Translations under genes and position numbers: made by a program
Assembly (NCBI GenBank): GCA_023418315.1
Contig: JAEZZY010000049.1
Coordinates: 1 to 24,839 of the forward strand
From: Bacteroidota bacterium
GTDB taxonomy: Bacteria; Bacteroidota; Bacteroidia; Chitinophagales; Chitinophagaceae
DNA length: 24,839 nt
Reading direction: 5' to 3'
Shown here: positions 6,174-13,437 of the stretch, in pieces
Layout: each line of letters opens with the position of its first letter
Numbering within the stretch: the first letter of the stretch is position 1
The notes under the pieces: model-generated
Database searches by the model: none
What the model was told of the DNA's origin: nothing
Seen by the model: the letters and a program-made list of their open reading frames with translations, nothing else

Positions 6174-7679
6174 TTAATTCTTCGCTTGTTCCATCAGTTT
6201 TTTACCCTTAGCTATTGCATCATCAATGGTACCTACCAGGTTGAAGGCAGCTTCAGGATATTCATCCACTTCTCCATCCATAATCATATTGAAGCCGCGG
6301 ATGGTTTCTTCAATCGGTACGAGCACGCCTTTCAAGCCGGTAAACTGCTCTGCTACGTGGAACGGCTGCGAAAGGAAACGTTGTACTTTACGGGCGCGTG
6401 CCACGGTCAGTTTGTCTTCTTCGCTCAGTTCGTCCATACCGAGGATGGCGATGATGTCTTGTAATTCTTTATAGCGTTGCAGGATAAGTTTTACGCGGTT
6501 CGCACAGTTGTAGTGCGCCTCACCCACGATAGCCGGCGTAAGGATACGGGAAGTAGAATCCAACGGATCCACCGCAGGATAGATACCGAGATCCGCAATT
6601 TTACGGGAAAGTACCGTAGTGGCATCCAAGTGGGCGAAGGTAGTGGCGGGAGCCGGATCGGTAAGGTCATCCGCAGGTACATAAACCGCCTGTACGGAAG
6701 TGATGGAACCGGATTTGGTAGAAGTGATACGTTCTTGCATCAAGCCCATTTCGGTAGCAAGTGTAGGCTGGTAGCCCACCGCGGACGGCATACGACCCAA
6801 AAGTGCCGATACCTCAGAACCTGCTTGTGTAAAACGGAAGATATTGTCCACAAAGAACAGGATGTCGCGACCTTTGCCTTGTCCGTCGCCATCCCGGAAA
6901 TATTCCGCCATGGTAAGACCGGAAAGCGCCACACGGGCACGGGCTCCGGGGGGTTCGTTCATCTGTCCGAATACGAAAGTGGCTTTACTGTCTTTCAGTT
7001 CATCCAAATTAACGGTAGAAAGATCCCATCCGCCTTCTTCCATGCTGTGGATGAATTTTTCGCCATATTTTACGATGCCTGCTTCGATCATTTCGCGCAT
7101 CAGGTCATTTCCTTCACGGGTACGCTCGCCCACGCCGGCAAATACCGACAAACCGCCGTGTCCTTTTGCGATGTTGTTGATCAATTCCTGAATCAATACG
7201 GTTTTCCCTACACCCGCACCGCCAAACAAACCGATTTTACCGCCTTTTGCATAGGGCTCAATCAGGTCAATTACTTTAATACCGGTAAAAAGTACTTCGG
7301 TAGCGGTAGAAAGATGTTCAAACGCAGGCGGCTTGGCATGTATCGGGCGGCTGTTTGCTTTATTAGGTTGGGGCAGCCCGTCAATGGCATCGCCGGTTAC
7401 GTTGAACAGACGCCCGTTGATCTGATCTCCGGTGGGCATGGCGATGGCTTTGCCGGTATCCACTACATCCATACCGCGCACCAAACCTTCGGTACCGTCC
7501 ATGGCTACGGTGCGCACACTGTCTTCACCCAGATGCTGCTGCACTTCCAGGATTAGTTTGTCGCCGTTTTCGCGAGTCAGCTCAAGCGCATTATAGATTT
7601 CCGGAAGTTTGTTATCGCCCGAAAAATGTACGTCCACTACCGGACCGATGATTTGTTTGATTTTACCAATGTTTGGCAT
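6174..7679 (-). CDS. atpD: F1 ATP synthase beta subunit
   Basis: The catalytic subunit of F1, which makes or hydrolyses ATP at the alpha-beta interface on the cytoplasmic face of the membrane. The 501-residue length is typical. The N-terminal barrel starts GKIKQIIGPVVDVHF; the Walker A loop GGAGVGKT is at 153-160; the catalytic glutamate is E185 in GVGERTREG; MNEPPGARARVALSGL, the Walker B strand ILFFVDNIFRF and the SALLGRMPSAVGYQPTLATE segment follow. The gene heads a beta-epsilon operon, with a strong promoter at 7770-7800 and a terminator after atpC. The remaining F1Fo genes are not in the window, consistent with the split ATP synthase loci seen in many Bacteroidota. Confidence 0.98.
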   Translation of the reverse strand: MPNIGKIKQIIGPVVDVHFSGDNKLPEIYNALELTRENGDKLILEVQQHLGEDSVRTVAMDGTEGLVRGMDVVDTGKAIAMPTGDQINGRLFNVTGDAIDGLPQPNKANSRPIHAKPPAFEHLSTATEVLFTGIKVIDLIEPYAKGGKIGLFGGAGVGKTVLIQELINNIAKGHGGLSVFAGVGERTREGNDLMREMIEAGIVKYGEKFIHSMEEGGWDLSTVNLDELKDSKATFVFGQMNEPPGARARVALSGLTMAEYFRDGDGQGKGRDILFFVDNIFRFTQAGSEVSALLGRMPSAVGYQPTLATEMGLMQERITSTKSGSITSVQAVYVPADDLTDPAPATTFAHLDATTVLSRKIADLGIYPAVDPLDSTSRILTPAIVGEAHYNCANRVKLILQRYKELQDIIAILGMDELSEEDKLTVARARKVQRFLSQPFHVAEQFTGLKGVLVPIEETIRGFNMIMDGEVDEYPEAAFNLVGTIDDAIAKGKKLMEQAKN

Positions 7680-7769
7680 ATTGCAAATTCAAGATTTAAA
7701 AGTCAATCATGTAAAATTTGAAAAGCAGGAAATATTAATGAATAAATTAACCCTTATTCAAATTTTGCG

Positions 7770-7800
7770 CAAAGGTAATGGTACAATATGAAAATGCAAA
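7770..7800 (-). promoter_or_regulatory. Housekeeping promoter of atpD-atpC
   Basis: On the minus strand TTTG (7797-7800) and TACCTTTG (7770-7777) are separated by exactly 19 bases, an exact match to the Bacteroidota -33/-7 consensus. Transcription should begin near 7763, giving a leader of about 80 bases before the atpD ATG at 7679. The leader is AT-rich; I see no regulatory hairpin in it. Confidence 0.8.
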
Positions 7801-7966
7801 GCAAAGTTTTCGGGGCATTCCTATTCACTGCCTGCATCAAAAAATAGCTTTAGTGGATATAGAAAGGAAAACCTGATTTGAAAAATCAGAAAACCTGAAA
7901 GCTCTCCTTATTTCTTGCTATCTTGCAGCCCATTTTTTACATCTTTAATACTGTATATACCGGCAC

Positions 7967-8956
7967 ATGCTTAGAGTTGGCGTATTCGGAGCGGGTCATT
8001 TAGGAAAGATCCATATTCAGCAATGGAAGGAAATACCCCTGGTAGAGCTTGTGGGATTTTATGACCCGGATGATGCGAATGCCGCTCTGGCTATAGCGCA
8101 GTATCAAGTGCCGCGCTATATGGATATAGAAGCCTTGCTGAGCGCCGTGGATATGGTAGATATCGTATCTACCACTACTACGCACCATGAACTGGCTAAG
8201 ATATGCCTGCTGAATGGCAAACATGTATTTATCGAAAAACCTTTGGCAAATACGTTGGAAGAGGGTAGGGAGCTGGTAAAACTGGTAAATGAAGCAAATG
8301 TGAAATGCCAGGTAGGTCATGTCGAGCGCTATAATCCCGCTTTTCTCGCTTTGGCTGAAGAGTCGTTGCAACCGATGTTTATAGAAGCACACCGTCTGGC
8401 GCAGTTTAATCCGCGGGGTACGGATGTGGCTGTGATTTTAGACCTGATGATCCATGATATAGACATTGTGCTGCATTTGGTGAAATCCGGCGTAAAACGC
8501 ATCTCCGCAAGCGGCGTATCCGTGCTGAGCGAAACGGCGGATATAGCCAATGCCCGTATTGAATTTGACAATGGCTGCGTAGCCAACCTCACCTCCAGCA
8601 GAATATCCTTGAAGAAAATGCGTAAGATGCGTTTGTTTCAGCGGGATGCCTATATAGGGATTGATTTTCTGGATAAGAAAACGGAAGTAATCCGCATGAA
8701 AGAACCCGGGCAGGAGCCTATGGGCAAAATGGATTTTACCTTAGATACCGCACAGGGCGAAAAGAAAATCATTTCGGTACAAATGCCGGATGTAGGTACC
8801 AACAATGCCATCCGCTCGGAGCTGGCAGAGTTTGCCGATGCCGTGCTGAAAAACAAACCTGTGCGGGTGAGCGCCCACGACGGCTTGCAGGCGATGGAAG
8901 TAGCGCATCAGATTCTTCAGAAAATGAGCCTTCATCATGAAACCCATCATTTGTAA
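7967..8956 (+). CDS. Gfo/Idh/MocA family NAD(P)-dependent oxidoreductase
   Basis: A 329-residue dehydrogenase, probably acting on a sugar or sugar-nucleotide. The Rossmann fold opens RVGVFGAGHLGKIH, with the dinucleotide loop GAGHLG at 8-13. The family's EKPLA motif (90-94) has the lysine that is usually catalytic. GHVERYNPAF follows, then LDLMIHDIDIVLHL (about 159-172), which supplies the conserved Asp/His pair of the active site. The GHVERYNPA form is common in UDP-sugar and inositol-type dehydrogenases, but the substrate cannot be decided. A lipoprotein gene follows after 36 bases, then a glycosylphosphotransferase, so a role in surface polysaccharide precursor formation is a reasonable inference. 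No consensus promoter was found upstream. Confidence 0.88.
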   Translation: MLRVGVFGAGHLGKIHIQQWKEIPLVELVGFYDPDDANAALAIAQYQVPRYMDIEALLSAVDMVDIVSTTTTHHELAKICLLNGKHVFIEKPLANTLEEGRELVKLVNEANVKCQVGHVERYNPAFLALAEESLQPMFIEAHRLAQFNPRGTDVAVILDLMIHDIDIVLHLVKSGVKRISASGVSVLSETADIANARIEFDNGCVANLTSSRISLKKMRKMRLFQRDAYIGIDFLDKKTEVIRMKEPGQEPMGKMDFTLDTAQGEKKIISVQMPDVGTNNAIRSELAEFADAVLKNKPVRVSAHDGLQAMEVAHQILQKMSLHHETHHL

Positions 8957-8992
8957 ACATAATTTTCAAATTGTTTTTTCGTTTAAGAAACC

Positions 8993-9832
8993 ATGAACGT
9001 ATTCTACAGCCTTCTTTCTTTCATTTTGTTTAGCGCATTATGCTCAAGCTGTAATGTCATCAACCCCACCGAGCAGATACCTACCTATATCCGGATAGAT
9101 TCTTTCCGCTTTGCCGGCGATTCTTCGCTGGGTACCGCTGCGCAGAAAATTACCAGTGTGCGGGTCAATTACGAAAATCAAACGGTAGGCACATTTGACC
9201 TGCCTGCACTCGTTCCGGTATTGATGGATAAACGCGGCGTAATCGCGCTGACACCGGGCGTAATGTATGACGGCTTGCAGGATGTACAGATAAGCTATCC
9301 GTTTTTCAGAACTGTAACCGATACGCTGGAACCTGCACCGGGGCAAACGATTACAATGATGCCGACTACCCGCTATTACGGAACGGATGTATTTACACCG
9401 ATTATAGTGGATTTTGAAGGAAATTATAACCCCTTTCTCTCCCTGAGCGGGGATACAACCTTCGGCTTGGATAATGCAGATGCCTTTGAAGGGGATGCTT
9501 GTTTAAAAATGCGTCTCAATAGCTCGGAGGAGATGGAGATTATTTTACAAAAAGACTTTTCCTCTACGCCCACCGGCTTTGTGGAATTGCATTATAAAAA
9601 CTCCGTTCCCTTTGCCGTAGGCTTGCAATCTACCGATGGCAGCACATTGTTTATAGAATATTTCATTGGCATAAAGCCGCAAGAAGGCTGGAATAAAATA
9701 TACATTTCCCTTTCCGATTTTATCTTTCAACATCCTTTAAAAACCTATCGCCTGGTGCTGAAAGCCATGCCCGAAACCAATGCGGGAGGCTATGTATCTA
9801 TTGATAACGTGAAAATTCTTTGCGGACTTTAA
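8993..9832 (+). CDS. Predicted lipoprotein coupled to the sugar transferase gene
   Basis: I do not recognise a characterised family. The 279-residue product has a signal peptide (MNVFYSLLSFILFSALCSSC) ending in a lipobox-like CSSC, so it is likely lipidated at C20. The next 100 residues look like a beta-sandwich (IRIDSFRF, KITSVRVNYENQTVGTFDLP, YPFFRTVTDTLEPAPGQ). The C-terminal half (about 135-277) starts PIIVDFEGNYNP and contains FEGDACLKMRL, FVELHYKNSVPFAVGLQ and a closing YVSIDNVKILCGL. That pattern resembles carbohydrate-binding-like jelly-roll domains, but this is shape recognition only. The TAA stop overlaps the next ATG by one base (TAATG), so translation is probably coupled to the glycosylphosphotransferase. 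Confidence 0.75.
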   Translation: MNVFYSLLSFILFSALCSSCNVINPTEQIPTYIRIDSFRFAGDSSLGTAAQKITSVRVNYENQTVGTFDLPALVPVLMDKRGVIALTPGVMYDGLQDVQISYPFFRTVTDTLEPAPGQTITMMPTTRYYGTDVFTPIIVDFEGNYNPFLSLSGDTTFGLDNADAFEGDACLKMRLNSSEEMEIILQKDFSSTPTGFVELHYKNSVPFAVGLQSTDGSTLFIEYFIGIKPQEGWNKIYISLSDFIFQHPLKTYRLVLKAMPETNAGGYVSIDNVKILCGL

Positions 9833-11259
9833 TGACACCGTTAGCTCCCGAAAAAAAACGTGCTATACGCCGGATGGTAATTTTAGATTACTGCTCCGCC
9901 ACCTTTGCATGGTTGCTTTTCTGGATGTACCGGCAGCAACTGCTAGGCAAGGCGGATATGAATGCCCTATGGGAGCTTCTTTATCTGAAAGATTATCTGG
10001 TCAGCTTTCTGATTATCCCCTTCGGCTGGTTTTTGCTTTATCTGCTTTCCGGCACTTATTTCGATCCCTATAGAAAATCGCGGCTCAATGAAATAAACCG
10101 CACCCTCATCTCTTGCATCATCGGCAGCATCATCATTGCTTTGCTGGTGTTTGCGGATGATAAAGACGACTATTCTTATTTTATAAAAATTACCGGCAGG
10201 TATCTGCTCATTCATACTGCTTGTACGCTGATAGCCAGATGGCTGACGCTCACTATGGTGAAGCGAAATATCAAGCAAGGGAAGGTGGGCTTTAATACCT
10301 TAATCATAGGCGGGAACGACAAAGCCATAGATATTTATAAACGGGTATCGGAAAGCCCTAAAGCGCTGGGGAATATGTTTAAAGGGTTTATTTATTCCAA
10401 CAGAGAATCTTCAAACGGGATGAGCGAATACCTGCCCAAGCTCGGTGCGCTGGAAAATCTGGAAACCATCATTGACGAGTATAAAATAGAAGAAGTGATT
10501 GTAGCGGTGGACTCCAGCGAGCATCATCTTTTGGAAAATATCCTTACCCGCCTCAGCTACCGCCCCGTTGTCATAAAAGTATTGCCCGATTTATATGACA
10601 TCATTTCCGGATCGGTAAAAACCTCCAATGTATATGATGCCGTGTTGATTCACATACATCCCGAGCTGATGCCCGACTGGCAGCGTGTTTGCAAACGTAC
10701 GATTGATATTATCGCATCGCTCATAGCCCTGCTGGTTTTTGCGCCTTTGTATCTTTTTGCCGCCCTTAAAGTAAAGCTCTCCTCACCGGGTCCGGTCATC
10801 TATAAACAACAACGCATAGGGCGGTTCGGAAAGCCGTTTTATATCTACAAGCTGCGCTCGATGTATGTAAATGCGGAGCAGGAGGGGCCTGCGCTGTCCA
10901 GCGATGAAGATCCGCGTATTACCCCCTGGGGCAAGGTGATGCGCAAATGGAGGATAGACGAGCTGCCGCAGTTTGTAAATATCCTGAAAGGAGAAATGTC
11001 GCTGGTAGGACCTCGTCCCGAACGCCAGCATTTTATAGACCTCATCAGCCAAACACATCCGCACTATAAATACCTTCATAAAGTAAAACCCGGCATTACC
11101 TCCTGGGGTATGGTGCAATTTGGCTATGCGGAAAATGTAGATGAAATGATCGAGCGCATGAAATATGACCTGCTTTATATTGAAAACTGTTCGCTGGCTC
11201 TGGATGTAAAAATCATGCTCTATACTTTGGTGGTACTTTTTCAGGGAAGGGGAAAGTAG
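9832..11259 (+). CDS. Polyprenyl glycosylphosphotransferase (exopolysaccharide initiating sugar transferase)
   Basis: An integral membrane enzyme of the WbaP/WcaJ type that transfers a sugar-1-phosphate from a UDP-sugar to undecaprenyl phosphate, starting a surface glycan. I chose the ATG at 9832, which overlaps the preceding stop (TAATG); a TTG at 9820 would only add MRTL. The 475-residue protein has four N-terminal membrane helices (about 15-142), a Rossmann-like CoA-binding-type domain (about 152-275) and the catalytic domain. The latter has the membrane hairpin KRTIDIIASLIALLVF (288-303), then SSPGPVIYKQQRIG, YKLRSM, the acidic pair D376-E377 in RIDELPQ, and SLVGPRPERQ (390-399). The acceptor sugar cannot be predicted. 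Confidence 0.92.
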   Translation: MTPLAPEKKRAIRRMVILDYCSATFAWLLFWMYRQQLLGKADMNALWELLYLKDYLVSFLIIPFGWFLLYLLSGTYFDPYRKSRLNEINRTLISCIIGSIIIALLVFADDKDDYSYFIKITGRYLLIHTACTLIARWLTLTMVKRNIKQGKVGFNTLIIGGNDKAIDIYKRVSESPKALGNMFKGFIYSNRESSNGMSEYLPKLGALENLETIIDEYKIEEVIVAVDSSEHHLLENILTRLSYRPVVIKVLPDLYDIISGSVKTSNVYDAVLIHIHPELMPDWQRVCKRTIDIIASLIALLVFAPLYLFAALKVKLSSPGPVIYKQQRIGRFGKPFYIYKLRSMYVNAEQEGPALSSDEDPRITPWGKVMRKWRIDELPQFVNILKGEMSLVGPRPERQHFIDLISQTHPHYKYLHKVKPGITSWGMVQFGYAENVDEMIERMKYDLLYIENCSLALDVKIMLYTLVVLFQGRGK

Positions 11260-11310
11260 CGCGCCTAACGGTTGTTTATTTTTTGCTGCATACACTATAA
11301 CTTCACATCC

Positions 11311-12252
11311 GTGAAAAAAACGATTCTCCTTTTTTTATTGGGTTCCGGTTTTTTTCTTTTGTCGTTTAAACAAGAAGAAAACATTACGAAAGAAAAATTG
11401 GGCGAGTTGCTTTTTTTCGATCCTATTCTTTCCGGAGACCGCTCTATAAGTTGTGCTTCCTGCCACAAACCCGAATTTGCCTTTGCCGATACGACCGCCT
11501 ATAGCAAAGGCGTAAACGGAAGGCTTGCCACCAGAAACACTCCTTCGGTGATGAATGTAGCCGCGCGCGAGGCGTTATTTTGGGATGGCAGGGCCGCTAC
11601 ATTACACGAGCAAGCGCTTTTCCCTATTCAAAACGTAAATGAAATGAACCTGCCGCTTGCAGAAGCCGTGAAAAGACTGAATGAAAGTAAAAAGTATAAA
11701 GCCCTTTTCTATAACGTATTCAAAGAGTATCCTACCGAGCAAAATTTAGGACTTGCCATAGAGGCTTATGAAAATACATTGGAAACTTCCGACACGCCTA
11801 ACGACCGGTGGCTGAATGACGAACCAGGCGGACTGACGGAGCAGCAAATACGCGGCAGAGCAATTTTTCGTGTAAAAGCCAAATGCTTTGAATGCCATTT
11901 TTCACCGGATTTTACGGTAGATGAATTTCGTAATATCGGCTTGTTTGATGGAGAAAAATATAACGATTCCGGGCGCTATTTGATTACGAAAAACAAAGAA
12001 GACATAGGCAAGTTTAAAGTGCCGGGCTTGCGGAATGTAGCCATCACGGCGCCCTATATGCACGACGGAAGTATAAAGACCCTGCGGGATGTGATTGATT
12101 ACTACGATGCCCCCGATAAATTGATAAAGAATAGTATCGGCAGAGACAGCCTGCTTGCAACGCCGCTACACCTTACAGAAGGGGAAAAACAAGACTTGGA
12201 AGCATTTTTACATTCCCTTACGGATGACCGGTTTGTGAACCATAAAAAATAA
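11311..12252 (+). CDS. Di-haem cytochrome c peroxidase (CcpA/MauG family)
   Basis: A periplasmic enzyme that reduces hydrogen peroxide using electrons from the respiratory chain. I place the start at GTG 11311, which gives the signal sequence KKTILLFLLGSGFFLLSF; an upstream TTG at 11272 would add 13 unlikely residues. Two haem-binding CxxCH motifs are visible: CASCH (48-52) and CFECH (192-196). FWDGRA (90-95) includes the tryptophan that bridges the haems in this family, and APYMHDGS (247-254) supplies the methionine region. The ca. 290-residue mature length is normal. It follows the sugar transferase after 51 bases and may be read from the same transcript, although the functions look unrelated. 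It meets the convergent polyprenyl synthase gene with only 13 bases between stops. Confidence 0.9.
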   Translation: MKKTILLFLLGSGFFLLSFKQEENITKEKLGELLFFDPILSGDRSISCASCHKPEFAFADTTAYSKGVNGRLATRNTPSVMNVAAREALFWDGRAATLHEQALFPIQNVNEMNLPLAEAVKRLNESKKYKALFYNVFKEYPTEQNLGLAIEAYENTLETSDTPNDRWLNDEPGGLTEQQIRGRAIFRVKAKCFECHFSPDFTVDEFRNIGLFDGEKYNDSGRYLITKNKEDIGKFKVPGLRNVAITAPYMHDGSIKTLRDVIDYYDAPDKLIKNSIGRDSLLATPLHLTEGEKQDLEAFLHSLTDDRFVNHKK

Positions 12253-12265
12253 GAAGCTCCTTACC

Positions 12266-13228
12266 CTAATGGTTTCTGTCAATTACATAGTTTACCAGCT
12301 CTTTCATAGCCGCTTTGGCATCGGTATCGGGATATTTATCCAGCATTCTTAGGGCTTCGTCTTTATAATCATTCATTTTCTGCTGGGCATATTCTATCCC
12401 GCCGCTTTGTTTTACGAGCGCTATCACTTCGTTCACCTTTTGCTTGTTGGTATTTTGGTTTTTTACGATGTAGATGATTTTTCGTTTGGTGGCTGCATCT
12501 GCATGTTGTAAGGTGTAGATAAGCGGCAGGGTCATTTTCTTTTCTTTGATGTCAATGCCGGTAGGCTTGCCTATATTATCTTGTCCATAGTCAAACAGGT
12601 CATCTTTTATTTGAAAAGCGATACCGGCATTTTCCCCAAATTGCCGGAAGTATTCGGAAATGGCTGCATCTTCCGTAGCGGCATGCGCGCCTGCAGCACA
12701 AGCTGCGGAAAGAAGGGATGCAGTTTTCGCCCTGATGATTTCAAAATAAATTGTTTCTTCAATATCCAGCTTGCGGGCTTTTTCCATTTGCAGCAATTCG
12801 CCTTCCGCCATTTCCTTTACGGCGCGGGAAGTGATTTTCAGGATTTGATAATCTTCATGTTCCAAAGAAAGAAGCAGCCCTTTAGCGAGAAGATAATCGC
12901 CTACGAGCACGGCTATTTTATTTTTCCATAGGGCATTGATTGAGAAAAAATTTCTACGCACCATGGCATTGTCCACCACATCATCATGCACCAATGTGGC
13001 GGTATGCAGCAATTCTATTAACGAGGCGGCGCGATAGGTTTTTTCTGAAATTCCGCCGGCTATTTTGGAAGAAAGTAAGACAAACATAGGGCGCATTTGC
13101 TTCCCTTTTCTTTTGATAATAAAGCGCAAAACCCTATCCAGTAAAGGGTTGCTGCCTTTTACGCTGTCGGCAAATCTCTTCTCGAAAATGGATAATTCAG
13201 TACCTATCAGTCTTTTTACAAGCTCCAT
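12266..13228 (-). CDS. Long-chain polyprenyl diphosphate synthase
   Basis: A trans-prenyltransferase that extends FPP or GGPP with isopentenyl diphosphate, probably making the menaquinone side chain. The start is set at 13226-13228 (MELVKRLIG), the usual N-terminus; an in-frame start at 13336 would add 36 poorly conserved residues. The 320-residue protein carries both aspartate-rich motifs: DDVVD (82-86) and DDLFD (209-213). KGKQMRPMFVLLSSK (41-55) and GDYLLAKGL (110-118) are also typical. The residues just before the first motif are small (A77, T78), which fits a long-chain product, but the exact length cannot be read. The same family of substrates could feed the GGGP synthase encoded at 582-1337; that link is speculative. 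Confidence 0.92.
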   Translation of the reverse strand: MELVKRLIGTELSIFEKRFADSVKGSNPLLDRVLRFIIKRKGKQMRPMFVLLSSKIAGGISEKTYRAASLIELLHTATLVHDDVVDNAMVRRNFFSINALWKNKIAVLVGDYLLAKGLLLSLEHEDYQILKITSRAVKEMAEGELLQMEKARKLDIEETIYFEIIRAKTASLLSAACAAGAHAATEDAAISEYFRQFGENAGIAFQIKDDLFDYGQDNIGKPTGIDIKEKKMTLPLIYTLQHADAATKRKIIYIVKNQNTNKQKVNEVIALVKQSGGIEYAQQKMNDYKDEALRMLDKYPDTDAKAAMKELVNYVIDRNH

Positions 13229-13364
13229 GAAATAGAAAATGGGGTTGAAGGTCGCAAAAAAAAATCTTGTGAGAAAACCGTGAAATTCTTCGCTGGCATA
13301 ATAGTTTATGAAAGCACAAAAAGTAAAGGGATACATAGGATGTAAAAAAATAATGAGATAAATC

Positions 13365-13395
13365 TTTGTTTTTCACAATCTCTACTATACCTTTG
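13365..13395 (+). promoter_or_regulatory. Housekeeping promoter of the OmpA-family gene
   Basis: TTTG at 13365-13368 and TACCTTTG at 13388-13395 with a 19-base spacer match the Bacteroidota consensus exactly. The predicted start of transcription near 13402 leaves a leader of about 36 bases to the ATG at 13438, and rules out an upstream in-frame start at 13366. Confidence 0.82.
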
Positions 13396-13437
13396 CTGCA
13401 AATTGATTTAACCAAAATTCGTAAAATACAATCTGTT

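Noticed and set aside
6477..7556. A 359-codon open frame on the plus strand opposite atpD
   Set aside because: It is antisense to a highly conserved ATP synthase beta gene, its translation has no recognisable motif, and long open frames opposite conserved genes commonly arise from codon bias.
7871..7888. Hairpin CTGATTT-GAA-AAATCAG upstream of the oxidoreductase gene
   Set aside because: A seven-base AT-rich stem with no T-run and no gene ending nearby; I see no support for a terminator or regulatory element.
10783..11295. A 170-codon open frame on the minus strand opposite the sugar transferase catalytic domain
   Set aside because: The plus-strand frame carries the invariant transferase motifs; the antisense translation shows no domain and no start signals.
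13229..13336. N-terminal extension of the polyprenyl synthase to a start at 13336
   Set aside because: The added 36 residues are hydrophobic and aromatic without family similarity, while MELVKRLIG at 13228 is the normal N-terminus for soluble synthases.
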